From assembly GCA_903926385.1 (NCBI GenBank), contig CAIYIS010000039.1, positions 62,001 to 126,000 of the forward strand: a stretch of DNA of 64,000 bases, written 5' to 3'. Shown here one piece after another: positions 18,256-26,768 of this stretch. Every line of letters starts with the position of its first letter. The first letter of the stretch is position 1. The notes beneath the pieces are model-generated. The model made no database searches. It was not told where the DNA came from and saw nothing but the letters and a program-made list of their open reading frames with translations. The position numbers were made by a program, and so were the translations under genes. Source of the DNA: an uncultured Bacteroidota bacterium. Its GTDB lineage: Bacteria > Bacteroidota > Bacteroidia > 2-12-FULL-35-15.

Positions 18256-21200
18256 CTTTTTTGTGTTCTTTAGAAAAATAAGAATAGATAGAAGGAATAA
18301 CAAACAAGGTAAGCATAAGCGAAAACAAGATGCCTCCTACCACTACAATTCCCATTCCCATGCGGCTCTTGCCACTTCCTCCTAATGCCAATGCTATGGG
18401 TAATGCACCAAGTGCAGTAGCAATACTAGTCATAAGGATAGGACGCAAACGGGCTGCCGAAGCTTGTTGTATGGCTTCGCGGACCGATTTGCCTTGTTCT
18501 TTAAGTTGATTGGCAAATTCCACAATCAGAATTCCATTCTTGGTAACTAGGCCTATCAACATGATAATACCTATTTCACTAAAAATATTTAATGTTTGAT
18601 TGAAATACCATAACGAAAGTAATGCTCCGCAAAGCGCCAATGGTACCGTAAGCATAATAGTTAGCGGGTCGATGAAACTTTCGAACTGTGCAGCTAATAC
18701 AAGATAGATGATAACCAATGCCAGTAAAAATGCATATAAGATATTCGAAGAACTTTCGGAGAAGTCGCGAGAAGCACCGGTAAGAGCGGTGGAAAATGAA
18801 TCGTCCAAAATCTTATCGCCTATGCGTTGCATCTCTTTGATACCGTCTCCAATGGTTTTGCCGGGAACTGGAGCTGCCGAGACTGTGGCCGACTGATAAC
18901 GATTGTAATGATAAATTTGTGGTGGACTGCTTTGCTCTTCCATCTTCACCACATTATCCAATTGTATAAGTTCGCCTTTATTATTTTTCACATATAGCGA
19001 TTTTAAATCCATCGGTTCATCTCTGTCATTCCTTGTAAGCTGACCTATTACCTGATACTGCTTACCATTCATATTAAAATAACTGAAACGCTGACCGCTT
19101 AATGCAAGTTGCAACGTGGAAGCAATATCATTGGCCGAAACACCGATTGCTTTAGCTTTATCTCGGTCAATGGAAATATTAAGTTCGGGTTTGTTGAATT
19201 TTAAATTCACGTCAACCGTTTGAAATACCTTGCTCTTGTTTGCTTCTTCCAGAAACAATGGAAGCTTTTCTTTCAGTTTTTCGAAGTTAGGAGCTTGCAA
19301 AACAAATTGCACAGGCAATCCTCCTCTGGCTCCACTGCTCGATGAAATAGTTTGTTCCTGCAATACGAATGATTTTGCTTCAGGAAACTTCTTTGTCTTT
19401 TTTGTGATGTAATCCGCAATCATTTGTTGCGAACGTTTTCGTTCGTTTGGTTCGTTTAAAACCAAACGAACCATACCTGTGTTAACCGCACCAGAGCCTG
19501 TGAAGCCGGGAGCTGTTACAGTAAGAAAGATTTTCTTTTCAGGGATAGAATCATTTCCAAAATAAGCTAGTTTTTGCATAAAGCCATCCGTATATTCATA
19601 CGATGAGCCTTCGGGAGCAGTTACAGCAATTCTAATCCAACTGCGGTCTTCGAGTGGAGACAGTTCAGAAGGAAGAAATTTGTTCACAAGAAATATAAAT
19701 CCTGTACATAAACCTACGATAACAAATGCCCACCCACGTTTGGTCATGAAACGAGCCAACATGGAATCGTAACCAGAAACCATCTTTTCGAAAAAGGGTT
19801 CCGACATTTCGTAAAAACGACTTTTCTTTTGTGTTTTACGAATCATCCTTGCATTGAGCATTGGGGTGAGTGTAAGCGATACAAAGGCTGAAATAATGAC
19901 TGCTCCTGCCAAGACGACACCGAACTCCCTAAACAATCTACCCACAAAACCTTCGAGAAATATTACCGGCATAAACACAGCCGCCAATGTAATGGAGGTA
20001 GAAATAACGGCAAAGTAAATTTCTTTAGAACCTTTATGAGCAGCTTCAATGGGACTCATACCAGCTTCAACCTTTTTAAAGATGTTTTCAGTTACCACAA
20101 TACCATCATCCACCACAAGTCCGGTGGCGAGCACAATGGCAAGCAATGTCAATACATTAATGGAATAGCCCATCAAGTACATGATGAAGAATGCACCAAT
20201 CAAGGAAACCGGAATATCGATGAGAGGACGGAAAGCAATCAACCAATCGCGGAAAAATAAATAGATGATGAGAATTACGAGAATGATAGCAATGAGCAAT
20301 GTTTCTTTTACCTCGGTGATGGAACGCTTGATAAATTTAGTGTTGTCGAGGGCTATACCCATTTTATAATCTTTGGGTAAATCCTTTTTTATTTGTTCTA
20401 CACGTTTGTAAAACTCATCGGATATAGCAATGTAATTTGCTCCCGGCTGAGGAACCAATCCTAATCCAATCATTGGCACTCCCGATTGGCGAAGCATGGT
20501 TTCTTCGGCTTCTGCACCTAGTGTAGCCGTTCCGATATCTTTAAATCGAACGGTAAGATTTCCATCCGATTTAATAATCATATTATTGAATTCGTCTTCG
20601 TTTCTGAATTTAGCCTTGGTGTTTACAGTAAGTTCGGTGGTAACTCCCGCCACTTTACCCGAAGGCAATTCCACATTTTCTCTGTCGAGCGCTTGTTTCA
20701 CATCCATTGGTGTGAGGCCATAAGCCGACATCTTGGCAGGATCCATCCACAAGCGCATGGCATATTTTTTTTGTCCCCAAATCTGAACGGTACTCACTCC
20801 GGGAATAGTTTGCAATCGTTCTGCAATTACATTTTCTGCAAAATCGCTAACTTGAAGTTGGTTCTTAGTATCGCTTTGCAAAGTAAGAGCAACAATGGCA
20901 TCCGAATTAGCATCCGATTTGGTAACGGTTGGCAAACCATCTATGTCCTGAGGTAACTGTCGAACAGCTTGTGAAACTTTATCTCGAACATCGTTGGCTG
21001 CAGCTTCTAAGTTGGCATCCAAATTAAATTCGACAGTGATGGTGCTGCTGCCTTGCGCACTGGTTGAAGAAATTGTTCGTACTCCTTCTATACCATTAAT
21101 CGATTTTTCGAGAGGTTCCGTTATCTGCGATTCCACTACATCCGCATTGGCTCCTGAATAGTTTGTTTTTACTGTAATTACCGGAGGGTCGATGGAAGGA

Positions 21201-21310
21201 TACTCCCGAACACCAAGGTATTTGTAACCTATGGAGCCAAATAAAATAATTATCACCGACATTACAATGGCCAGTACCGGTCTGTTAATGCTTGTGGATG
21301 ATATATTCAT
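18242..21310 (-). CDS. RND efflux transporter, HAE1 family
   Basis: Inner-membrane proton-driven multidrug exporter of the AcrB/HAE1 type, 1022 aa. The N-terminal helix has PVLAIVMSVIIILFGSIGY, two large periplasmic loops are present, and the TM4 charge relay appears in LATGLVVDDGIVVTENIFKK. The C-terminal half is duplicated: LIGLVTKNGILIVEFANQL, then PILMTSIATALGALPIALALG and GIVVVGGILFSLMLTLFVIP. It forms an operon with the adaptor (42 bp upstream) and TolC. The substrate is not predictable. Confidence 0.96.
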   Translation of the reverse strand: MNISSTSINRPVLAIVMSVIIILFGSIGYKYLGVREYPSIDPPVITVKTNYSGANADVVESQITEPLEKSINGIEGVRTISSTSAQGSSTITVEFNLDANLEAAANDVRDKVSQAVRQLPQDIDGLPTVTKSDANSDAIVALTLQSDTKNQLQVSDFAENVIAERLQTIPGVSTVQIWGQKKYAMRLWMDPAKMSAYGLTPMDVKQALDRENVELPSGKVAGVTTELTVNTKAKFRNEDEFNNMIIKSDGNLTVRFKDIGTATLGAEAEETMLRQSGVPMIGLGLVPQPGANYIAISDEFYKRVEQIKKDLPKDYKMGIALDNTKFIKRSITEVKETLLIAIILVILIIYLFFRDWLIAFRPLIDIPVSLIGAFFIMYLMGYSINVLTLLAIVLATGLVVDDGIVVTENIFKKVEAGMSPIEAAHKGSKEIYFAVISTSITLAAVFMPVIFLEGFVGRLFREFGVVLAGAVIISAFVSLTLTPMLNARMIRKTQKKSRFYEMSEPFFEKMVSGYDSMLARFMTKRGWAFVIVGLCTGFIFLVNKFLPSELSPLEDRSWIRIAVTAPEGSSYEYTDGFMQKLAYFGNDSIPEKKIFLTVTAPGFTGSGAVNTGMVRLVLNEPNERKRSQQMIADYITKKTKKFPEAKSFVLQEQTISSSSGARGGLPVQFVLQAPNFEKLKEKLPLFLEEANKSKVFQTVDVNLKFNKPELNISIDRDKAKAIGVSANDIASTLQLALSGQRFSYFNMNGKQYQVIGQLTRNDRDEPMDLKSLYVKNNKGELIQLDNVVKMEEQSSPPQIYHYNRYQSATVSAAPVPGKTIGDGIKEMQRIGDKILDDSFSTALTGASRDFSESSSNILYAFLLALVIIYLVLAAQFESFIDPLTIMLTVPLALCGALLSLWYFNQTLNIFSEIGIIMLIGLVTKNGILIVEFANQLKEQGKSVREAIQQASAARLRPILMTSIATALGALPIALALGGSGKSRMGMGIVVVGGILFSLMLTLFVIPSIYSYFSKEHKKDAEK

Positions 21311-21352
21311 TTATTGATTTTAAGAATTTAGTTTTTACTGAATAGGCTGTAC

Positions 21353-22414
21353 TTATTTTTTCCCGTTTATAACCTTCACCATAGCATCAGGTCTGAGCTG
21401 CATGATGCCAGTAGTTATTACCGAGTCGCCTATTTGCAAACCTTTTAATATTTGCACCTTTGCACTGCCCCGAATACCTGTTTCTATTGGCATTGGTTTG
21501 GCTTTTCCGTTTTTTACTACAAATACTTTCTTACCTCTCAGCTCCGGAATAACAGCTTCGGTAGGTATCATCACAGCATCTTCAATATCTTTTAGCAATA
21601 CTTTAATATGAGCAAACGCTCCGGGGAATATGGCTTTGCTTTTGTTCGGGCAAATGGCGCGAACCAGAAAGGTGCGGGTGTTAACGTCTATTTTGGTTTC
21701 GATAGCATATATCTCACCGGTAATTTTTTCTTTTATCCCATCAATATTGAATTCTACTTTTACTCCTTTTTTAATAAACGGAGCATATTGTTCCGCTACT
21801 GAAAAGTCAATCTTCACGGGGTCTATCTGCATGGCAGTAGCTACCACCGTACCTATGCTTACATAAGCTCCTTCGCTTACATTTTTTAAACCAATCATTC
21901 CGTTGAAAGGCGAGTGTATTTCGGTTTTGGCTATTTGTGCCTGCACATAGTCCATGTCGGCTTTTATAGTATTCACAGCGTTTTGCGAAGCATCGAAGTC
22001 AGCTTGACTGATTCCATTAATCTTTAAAAGTTCGGCCTGACGTTTCAGATTTTTGTCTGCCAACTCGTGTTGCAATTGCAGTTTGCGGTATTGAGCCTGA
22101 AAATCTGCATCATTTATCTTTACCAATAATTGCCCCTGACTAATGTCTGTTCCTTCTTTCAGCGGTAGCGACACTATTTTACCAGCTATTTCGGGTTTTA
22201 ATTCTACTTCTTCGTTGGCCACAATGGTACCCGAAGCGGTAAGCGTGTTCTCCAATTTCTCAGCCTTTATTACATAAACTGATACAGGCGAAGGCATGCC
22301 TTTCATGGGTTGTGGTTGGCTCGATTGGTCGACAGGGGAGGGGAAGAAAGCTATTTTAAGCCCAGCCAACACTCCTATAACAACCAAAACTATAATTATG
22401 CTTTTAATTTTCAT
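21353..22414 (-). CDS. RND efflux periplasmic adaptor (HlyD/MFP family)
   Basis: 353-aa membrane fusion protein linking pump and channel. It has an N-terminal anchor (IIIVLVVIGVLAGLKIAFF), a barrel-sandwich hybrid half (GTIVANEEVELKPEIAGKI), an alpha-hairpin at about 100-150, and then the second lipoyl half (FNGMIGLKNVSEGAYVSIG). Beta-barrel and membrane-proximal domains follow. First gene of the efflux operon; a promoter-like element lies 64 nt upstream. Confidence 0.94.
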   Translation of the reverse strand: MKIKSIIIVLVVIGVLAGLKIAFFPSPVDQSSQPQPMKGMPSPVSVYVIKAEKLENTLTASGTIVANEEVELKPEIAGKIVSLPLKEGTDISQGQLLVKINDADFQAQYRKLQLQHELADKNLKRQAELLKINGISQADFDASQNAVNTIKADMDYVQAQIAKTEIHSPFNGMIGLKNVSEGAYVSIGTVVATAMQIDPVKIDFSVAEQYAPFIKKGVKVEFNIDGIKEKITGEIYAIETKIDVNTRTFLVRAICPNKSKAIFPGAFAHIKVLLKDIEDAVMIPTEAVIPELRGKKVFVVKNGKAKPMPIETGIRGSAKVQILKGLQIGDSVITTGIMQLRPDAMVKVINGKK

Positions 22415-22478
22415 CTTCGAATGGATTACAAATATTGAATTGAACTTGTGAAAGTGAATTCAAAAAATAATAAGTGTG

Positions 22479-22486
22479 CAAAAGTA
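22479..22486 (-). promoter_or_regulatory. Putative -7 element for RND efflux operon
   Basis: TACTTTTG on the minus strand, 64 nt upstream of the adaptor ATG. Confidence 0.5.
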
Positions 22487-22694
22487 AAGATTCTAAGCAG
22501 ATTCAAACTTAAAATAGTTAGAAAGGATATTAAAATATGTTAATTGCTTGCAGCAGGGTAGGAGGAGGGGTGTTTTGATTTCAGAACACTATTAAGAGCA
22601 GACGACAATAATGGTGAAAATACTTGCATGTGTTTGGTTTTATGAAAAAATGCTGAACCTGATATTAATCAGTAAAGACATAAGTGTGACAATA

Positions 22695-22702
22695 TACATT
22701 TG
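22695..22702 (+). promoter_or_regulatory. Putative -7 element for WD40-like gene
   Basis: TACATTTG, 46 nt upstream of the ATG at 22749. Confidence 0.5.
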
Positions 22703-22748
22703 CCATCCGAATAGTTTTGTCAATTATAATATTAACCAATAAAAAAGA

Positions 22749-23798
22749 ATGAAAAAACATTTATTATTACTTCCCACAGCCCTTTTCGTTATAGCATCGT
22801 TGAATGCACAAACCGAAAAACACTTAAAAAATCTTAAACAGCTAACTTACGGAGGAGATAATGCAGAAGCTTATTTTAGCTATGATGATAAAAATCTTTC
22901 GTTTCAGTCGAATAACAAAGCTTGGGGATTGCATTGCGATCAAATTTACAATATGAATATTGCAGATGCTGCAAAGGACACAGCATACCGACCTCCAATG
23001 ATAAGTACGGGTAAAGGGCGCACCACTTGTGCTTATTATCTGAAAGATGGAAAACATATTTTGTATGCTTCTACACATCTTGCCGGAGATGCTTGTCCGC
23101 CAGACCCAGCTCCTCGTCCTGACCATAAATATATCTGGGCAGTTTATCCAAGTTTCGATATTTTTATTGCCGACCTAAAGGGAAACATTACTAAACAACT
23201 CACCAACTCTCCGGGATATGATGCAGAAGCAACTCTTTCGCCAGATGGTAATATGATTGTGTTCACCAGTTCGAGATCGGGTGATATGGAATTATGGACT
23301 ATGAATGTGGATGGTACTAATCTAAAGCAAGTGACCAGTGGGTTGGGATATGACGGAGGGGCTTTCTTTTCGCCTGACGGGAAAAAACTTGTGTTCAGAG
23401 CATCGCGTCCTCAATCGGAGGCAGATATAAAAGAGTATAAAGAGTTATTGGCTCAAAATCTGGTTATGCCTACTAATATGGAAATATATACTTGCAATGT
23501 GGATGGAAGTGATTTGAAACAAGTGACTCATCTTGGCAAAGCCAATTGGGCTCCTTACTATACTCCTGACGGAAAGAAAATTATTTTCGCTTCTAATCAT
23601 GATTCTGAAAGAGGATATAACTTTAATTTGTTTACTGTTAATTTAGACGGAAGCGGATTAGAGAAAATTACAGAAGTGAGTAATTTCAATGCTTTTGCAA
23701 TGTTTTCGAGAGATGGCAAAAAGCTTATTTTCTCTTCAAACAGAAATAATCATGGCACACATGATACCAATTTGTTTATTGCTGATTGGGTAAATTAG
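22749..23798 (+). CDS. Periplasmic TolB-like WD40/PD40 beta-propeller protein
   Basis: 349 aa with a signal peptide (LLLLPTALFVIASLNAQ). Repeated PD40 blades have the pattern LSPDGNMIVFTSSRSGDMELWTM, FSPDGKKLVF, YTPDGKKIIFAS and FSRDGKKLIFSS. Proteins of this type are TolB-like propellers of uncertain function, sometimes linked to peptidases, but no catalytic domain is present here. It is a single gene with a terminator 30 bp downstream. Confidence 0.88.
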   Translation: MKKHLLLLPTALFVIASLNAQTEKHLKNLKQLTYGGDNAEAYFSYDDKNLSFQSNNKAWGLHCDQIYNMNIADAAKDTAYRPPMISTGKGRTTCAYYLKDGKHILYASTHLAGDACPPDPAPRPDHKYIWAVYPSFDIFIADLKGNITKQLTNSPGYDAEATLSPDGNMIVFTSSRSGDMELWTMNVDGTNLKQVTSGLGYDGGAFFSPDGKKLVFRASRPQSEADIKEYKELLAQNLVMPTNMEIYTCNVDGSDLKQVTHLGKANWAPYYTPDGKKIIFASNHDSERGYNFNLFTVNLDGSGLEKITEVSNFNAFAMFSRDGKKLIFSSNRNNHGTHDTNLFIADWVN

Positions 23799-23830
23799 GC
23801 CTGATGTAAAGCAATTATTCTAATAAAACC

Positions 23831-23861
23831 AAAAAGCCCGAATCAATGATTTGGGCTTTTT
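23831..23861. terminator. Hairpin terminator
   Basis: AAAAAGCCC and GGGCTTTTT form a stem with flanking A/T tracts, placed between the convergent WD40-like and pentapeptide genes. It can work in both directions. Confidence 0.85.
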
Positions 23862-23882
23862 GATTTATAAAAAGAAAGGAAA

Positions 23883-24455
23883 CTACTCAATATTCAAATC
23901 GTACTTAGAGAGCAAACCTGCCAGGCCGGTGTACGAAAACCGAGCGTTTTTCATTTTGTTTTTTTCGGGGTCGATGATGTAGTTTTTGGCAGTTCTGAAA
24001 TCGGCTTTCTCCAAATTACTTGCCGTAAAGGCTGTGTTCAGCAGGTCGCAGTTGTCGAAAATAGCCATCGATAGGTCGGTGTCGCCAAAATCTACATCTT
24101 TTAACGAACAATGTTTGAAAATGGTTTTCTTCATTTTCTTTTTGAAAAAGGTAGAGTAATCGATGATGCAATGGGCAAAACTTACCGAAAACAGAAAGTC
24201 GTTGGTTACACTAAAATCAATACCCACCATTTTACAATTGGTAAAACCTATGTTCTTTAAGCCCGTTTGCTTGAGTAGGGCCAAAGAGAAGTTGCAGTTC
24301 TGAAAATTACAATCAATAAAATCGGTAGAACTTAATTTGCATTTCGAAAAATTGCAGTTAGTAAACGTACAATTTACAAATTCGCGCTTCGATAAATCCT
24401 TTTCAGAATAATCAATGTTATCAAAGGTTTTGTCCTGCTCCAGCGTGTCGTGCAT
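23883..24455 (-). CDS. Pentapeptide repeat protein
   Basis: 190 aa made mostly of A(D/N)LxX-type repeats with central Phe or Leu (FVNCTFTNCNFSKCKLSSTDF, then DFGDTDLSMAIFDNCDLLNTAF). They form a right-handed quadrilateral beta-helix. The Cys-rich pattern resembles Qnr/McbG-like proteins, some of which mimic DNA and protect type II topoisomerases, but family membership alone does not show that here. It is 36 bp downstream of a methyltransferase on the same strand. Confidence 0.85.
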   Translation of the reverse strand: MHDTLEQDKTFDNIDYSEKDLSKREFVNCTFTNCNFSKCKLSSTDFIDCNFQNCNFSLALLKQTGLKNIGFTNCKMVGIDFSVTNDFLFSVSFAHCIIDYSTFFKKKMKKTIFKHCSLKDVDFGDTDLSMAIFDNCDLLNTAFTASNLEKADFRTAKNYIIDPEKNKMKNARFSYTGLAGLLSKYDLNIE

Positions 24456-24491
24456 GTATTTATATTGATTGGCGTGCTGCGTGTGCTTATC

Positions 24492-25262
24492 TTATTTAAT
24501 GGTTATAAATTCCCATTCTTTGTCGAAAGGCAATACACTATCCGAGGCATAGAAATAAAGATTGTGACGCGAAGGATAAATGGTTTCGAACACTTTTACA
24601 TTTTTAAAATGTGGTTCGAAAAAGCTTTTTAAATCTTCTTTCGACCTGAATTCGCGCTCGTGATGGCTCAGGCTTTTTTCGCCTGTGGCTAATTCTACAA
24701 TGGTATAACCGGTTAACACACCTCCCGGTTTGAGTCGGGATTTGATGTTTTTCATTATCGAATCGATTTCTTCTTCGGTAAAATGCTCTATGGCTGCATC
24801 CCAAATAACATTGTCGAACGAGCCTTGAGGCATTTGTGTGCGGATGTCGCAAGAGCGAAACTCCACATTGTGCGACTGGTTATATTTACGGGCATGAGGA
24901 ATGGCATCCTGGTCGAAATCGGCAGAAATAATGCTTTTGGCACGTATGGAGTAAAAATGATAGGAGTTAAACCCATCGCCACAGCAGAGTTCGAGCACAT
25001 CGGCTCCTTGCTTAATGGCCAACAAACCAAACGTGCCTCTTTCTACCCATAGCGGATTTTGAGTTTTGCGAAATTGATAAAACTGGTCGCAATAATGGTC
25101 GAACCACTCGGGCTCGGGCGGAGTGCGCCACTCGTAATCCATTTGAGTTTGGTGCCAAAACGATGCTTTTTGACGAGAACGTAAGGAACGTTTTTTTAAA
25201 AAGCCGGCAATTGTTTTTTTACCGAAGATAGAAGTTGCAAATTTTAAGATTCGTCTTTTCAT
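24492..25262 (-). CDS. SAM-dependent methyltransferase (class I)
   Basis: 256 aa. The Rossmann-like methyltransferase core begins with DVLELCCGDGFNSYHF (motif I) and continues with IISADFDQDAIPHARK (motif II), FDNVIWDAAIEHFTEEEID (motif IV) and LKPGGVLTGYT. The N-terminal 60 residues are basic and may be a helical extension. It resembles methyltransferases acting on small molecules or lipids. The substrate is not determinable. It probably forms an operon with the following pentapeptide gene. Confidence 0.88.
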   Translation of the reverse strand: MKRRILKFATSIFGKKTIAGFLKKRSLRSRQKASFWHQTQMDYEWRTPPEPEWFDHYCDQFYQFRKTQNPLWVERGTFGLLAIKQGADVLELCCGDGFNSYHFYSIRAKSIISADFDQDAIPHARKYNQSHNVEFRSCDIRTQMPQGSFDNVIWDAAIEHFTEEEIDSIMKNIKSRLKPGGVLTGYTIVELATGEKSLSHHEREFRSKEDLKSFFEPHFKNVKVFETIYPSRHNLYFYASDSVLPFDKEWEFITIK

Positions 25263-25300
25263 TAAAGTTGTATAAATGGTTTGGATTTTTTTAAAGCAAA

Positions 25301-25308
25301 CAAAAATA
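25301..25308 (-). promoter_or_regulatory. Putative -7 element for methyltransferase gene
   Basis: TATTTTTG on the minus strand, 38 nt upstream of the 25262 start. Confidence 0.45.
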
Positions 25309-25530
25309 CAATTCTTTTTGAAATAGGAGGAAGGGAATTTCAGATTTCAGATTTCAAATTTCAGATTTCAGGATTAGAGGAGGGGGGGAGGGAATTATGA
25401 ATTATATATTATGAATTTTAAATGGGAGGGAGGGAATTTCAGATTTCAGATTTCAAATTGAGGGAAGGGATGGGGCAAAAAGGGGTGAAAAAGTTAAATG
25501 TTAAATAAAATATAAGGAAAATGGGGTTGT

Positions 25531-25849
25531 ATACACCTTCACACGTGTGAAGGTGTATGAAAATAAGTTTTTACTCATCTCCACACGTGTGAAGGTATAT
25601 GAAAATAGATTTTTGCTCACCTCCACACGTGTGAAGGTATATGAAAATAGATTTTTGCTCACCTCCCCACGTGTGAAGATATATGAAAATAGATTTTTGC
25701 TCAACTCCCCACGTGGGGAGGTATATGAAAATAAGTTTTTACTCACCTCCCCACGTGTGAAGGTATATGAAAATAAGTTTTTGCTCACCTCCCCACGTGT
25801 GAAGGTATATGAAAATAAGTTTTTGCTCACCTCCCCACGTGGGGAGGTG
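25531..25849. repeat. Eight-copy 42-bp tandem array of CACGTG-centred palindromes
   Basis: CACGTG cores begin at 25542, 25584, 25626, 25668, 25710, 25752, 25794 and 25836, exactly 42 bp apart. The first copy is a perfect 28-bp palindrome (25531-25558) with CCTTCA arms. The last is a perfect 22-bp palindrome (25828-25849) with CCTCCC arms. Most inner copies have a CCTCC-type left arm and a TGAAGG-type right arm. The segment between palindromes (TATATGAAAATA, then TTTTTGCTCA) is nearly identical throughout, unlike CRISPR spacers. The last palindrome is followed by seven T residues and could itself terminate transcription. Confidence 0.92.
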
Positions 25850-26044
25850 TTTTTTTCATCTCTCCCCTTTATTCTCTTTCCTCAAGAGAGGGGGAGATAC
25901 GTGACAGTTGGGATAAGATTTTATTTAATACATATATAATAGTAGTAAATTTGTTCTATAATAATTAAATGGAATATAAATTATGGTGAGTGGCCTCCTT
26001 GGTAAATAGACATTGGGGGCCGTTTAACCATATACTTTAAACCC

Positions 26045-26052
26045 TACCTTTG
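26045..26052 (+). promoter_or_regulatory. Putative -7 element for yceI-like gene
   Basis: TACCTTTG, 22 nt upstream of the ATG at 26075. Confidence 0.6.
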
Positions 26053-26074
26053 TCAAATAAATTATCTCTCAAAA

Positions 26075-26611
26075 ATGAAAATATTATTTATCAAATTCGC
26101 ATTGCTTCTGTTTCCTTTAGTTTGTTTTACTGATGTTACAGCATGGAAGGTAAAATCATCTGCTATTACATTTAAAATAAAAAATGCAGGTGTTACTGTG
26201 GATGGTTCGTTTACAGGTCTAAAAGCGGATATCCGTTTCGACCCCCTCAAGCCACAAGAGTCGAGCATTACCGCCACAGTAGATTCGCGAACTTTGAATA
26301 CTGAAATGGAGTCGAGAGACCGCCATACCCGCAAACCGGAGTTTTTAAGTGTTGATGCTTTTCCTCTCATCACGCTTCAATCAACACGAATAGAAAAAAC
26401 AGGGCCTATTACATTTGTAGGTACATTTAAACTTACATTGAAAGGAGTAACCAAAGAAATTACCATGCCTTTTACATTTATGAAATTGCCAGATAAGACT
26501 GAATTTAAAGGTAGTTTTACCATTAACCGCAGAGATTATGGTATAGGAGGAGGAAGTATGATTTTATCGGAAGAAGCCACCGTTACTATAGTGGCAGATG
26601 TTACAGAGTAA
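26075..26611 (+). CDS. YceI family periplasmic protein
   Basis: 178 aa with a signal peptide (LLFPLVCFTDVTA). It has the lipocalin-like YceI beta-barrel: AWKVKSSAITFKIKNAGVTVDGSF, then SITATVDSRTLNT, RDRHTRKPEFLSVDAFPLI and FTINRRDYGIGGGSMILSEEATV. Family members bind polyisoprenoid or amphiphilic lipids in the periplasm. It is a stand-alone gene and ends 11 bp before the 3' end of a tRNA on the other strand. Confidence 0.92.
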   Translation: MKILFIKFALLLFPLVCFTDVTAWKVKSSAITFKIKNAGVTVDGSFTGLKADIRFDPLKPQESSITATVDSRTLNTEMESRDRHTRKPEFLSVDAFPLITLQSTRIEKTGPITFVGTFKLTLKGVTKEITMPFTFMKLPDKTEFKGSFTINRRDYGIGGGSMILSEEATVTIVADVTE

Positions 26612-26622
26612 GTGTTTAAAAG

Positions 26623-26702
26623 TGTCCGGGAGGAGATTCGAACTCCCACGATTGCTCGCCACCCCCTCAAGATGGTGCGTCTGCCAATTTCGCCACCCGG
26701 AC
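26623..26702 (-). tRNA. tRNA-Leu (GAG)
   Basis: 80-nt class II tRNA on the minus strand. The acceptor stem GTCCGGG pairs with CCCGGAC. The D-arm contains GGCGAAATTGGCAGACGC as in bacterial leucine tRNAs. The anticodon stem CCATC/GGTGG encloses TTGAGGG, giving anticodon GAG (reads CUC/CUU). The short variable arm is CGA/TCG and the T-loop is TTCGAAT. The discriminator base is A and CCA is not encoded. Confidence 0.95.
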
Positions 26703-26768
26703 AAATCTTCAAAGATGAAGGGCGTCAAAAGTAGTAATTTTTTTATTCTGCTATTTTATTTATCACAT

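Larger units (their letters stand above)
22415..22748. other. Divergent intergenic region (334 bp)
   Basis: Lies between the divergently transcribed efflux operon and the WD40-like gene. It holds one promoter-like element for each side (22479-22486 minus, 22695-22702 plus). In between I see a G-rich stretch near 22555-22575 and nothing coding. A repressor operator for the efflux operon would be expected here, but no obvious palindrome was found. Confidence 0.5.
25263..26074. other. Large non-coding, repeat-rich intergenic region (812 bp)
   Basis: Lies between the divergent methyltransferase and YceI genes. Left part (25325-25465): two copies of TTTCAGATTTCA-type simple repeats (25337-25370 and 25436-25459) separated by G-rich and AT-rich stretches. 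Middle: the 42-bp palindromic array (25531-25849). Right: an imperfect inverted repeat of TCTCCCC/GGGGAGA words (25858-25898), AT-rich DNA and the YceI promoter. Open frames across the array exist only because 42 is a multiple of three. Confidence 0.75.

Noticed and set aside
22415-22748. TetR- or MarR-type operator for the efflux operon
   Set aside because: I found no convincing palindrome and no adjacent regulator gene.
23883-24455. Pentapeptide protein as an immunity factor for a topoisomerase poison (Qnr-like system)
   Set aside because: No toxin, bacteriocin or microcin synthesis genes are next to it; family resemblance alone is insufficient.
25531-25849. CRISPR array
   Set aside because: The palindromic units are regular, but the segments between them are nearly identical instead of unique, and no cas genes are present.
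25501-25939. Open reading frames of 109 aa (minus strand) and 130 aa (plus strand) with a repeating 14-residue peptide
   Set aside because: They exist on both strands only because the DNA repeat period of 42 bp is a multiple of three; no signal, convincing start or independent coding signature is present.
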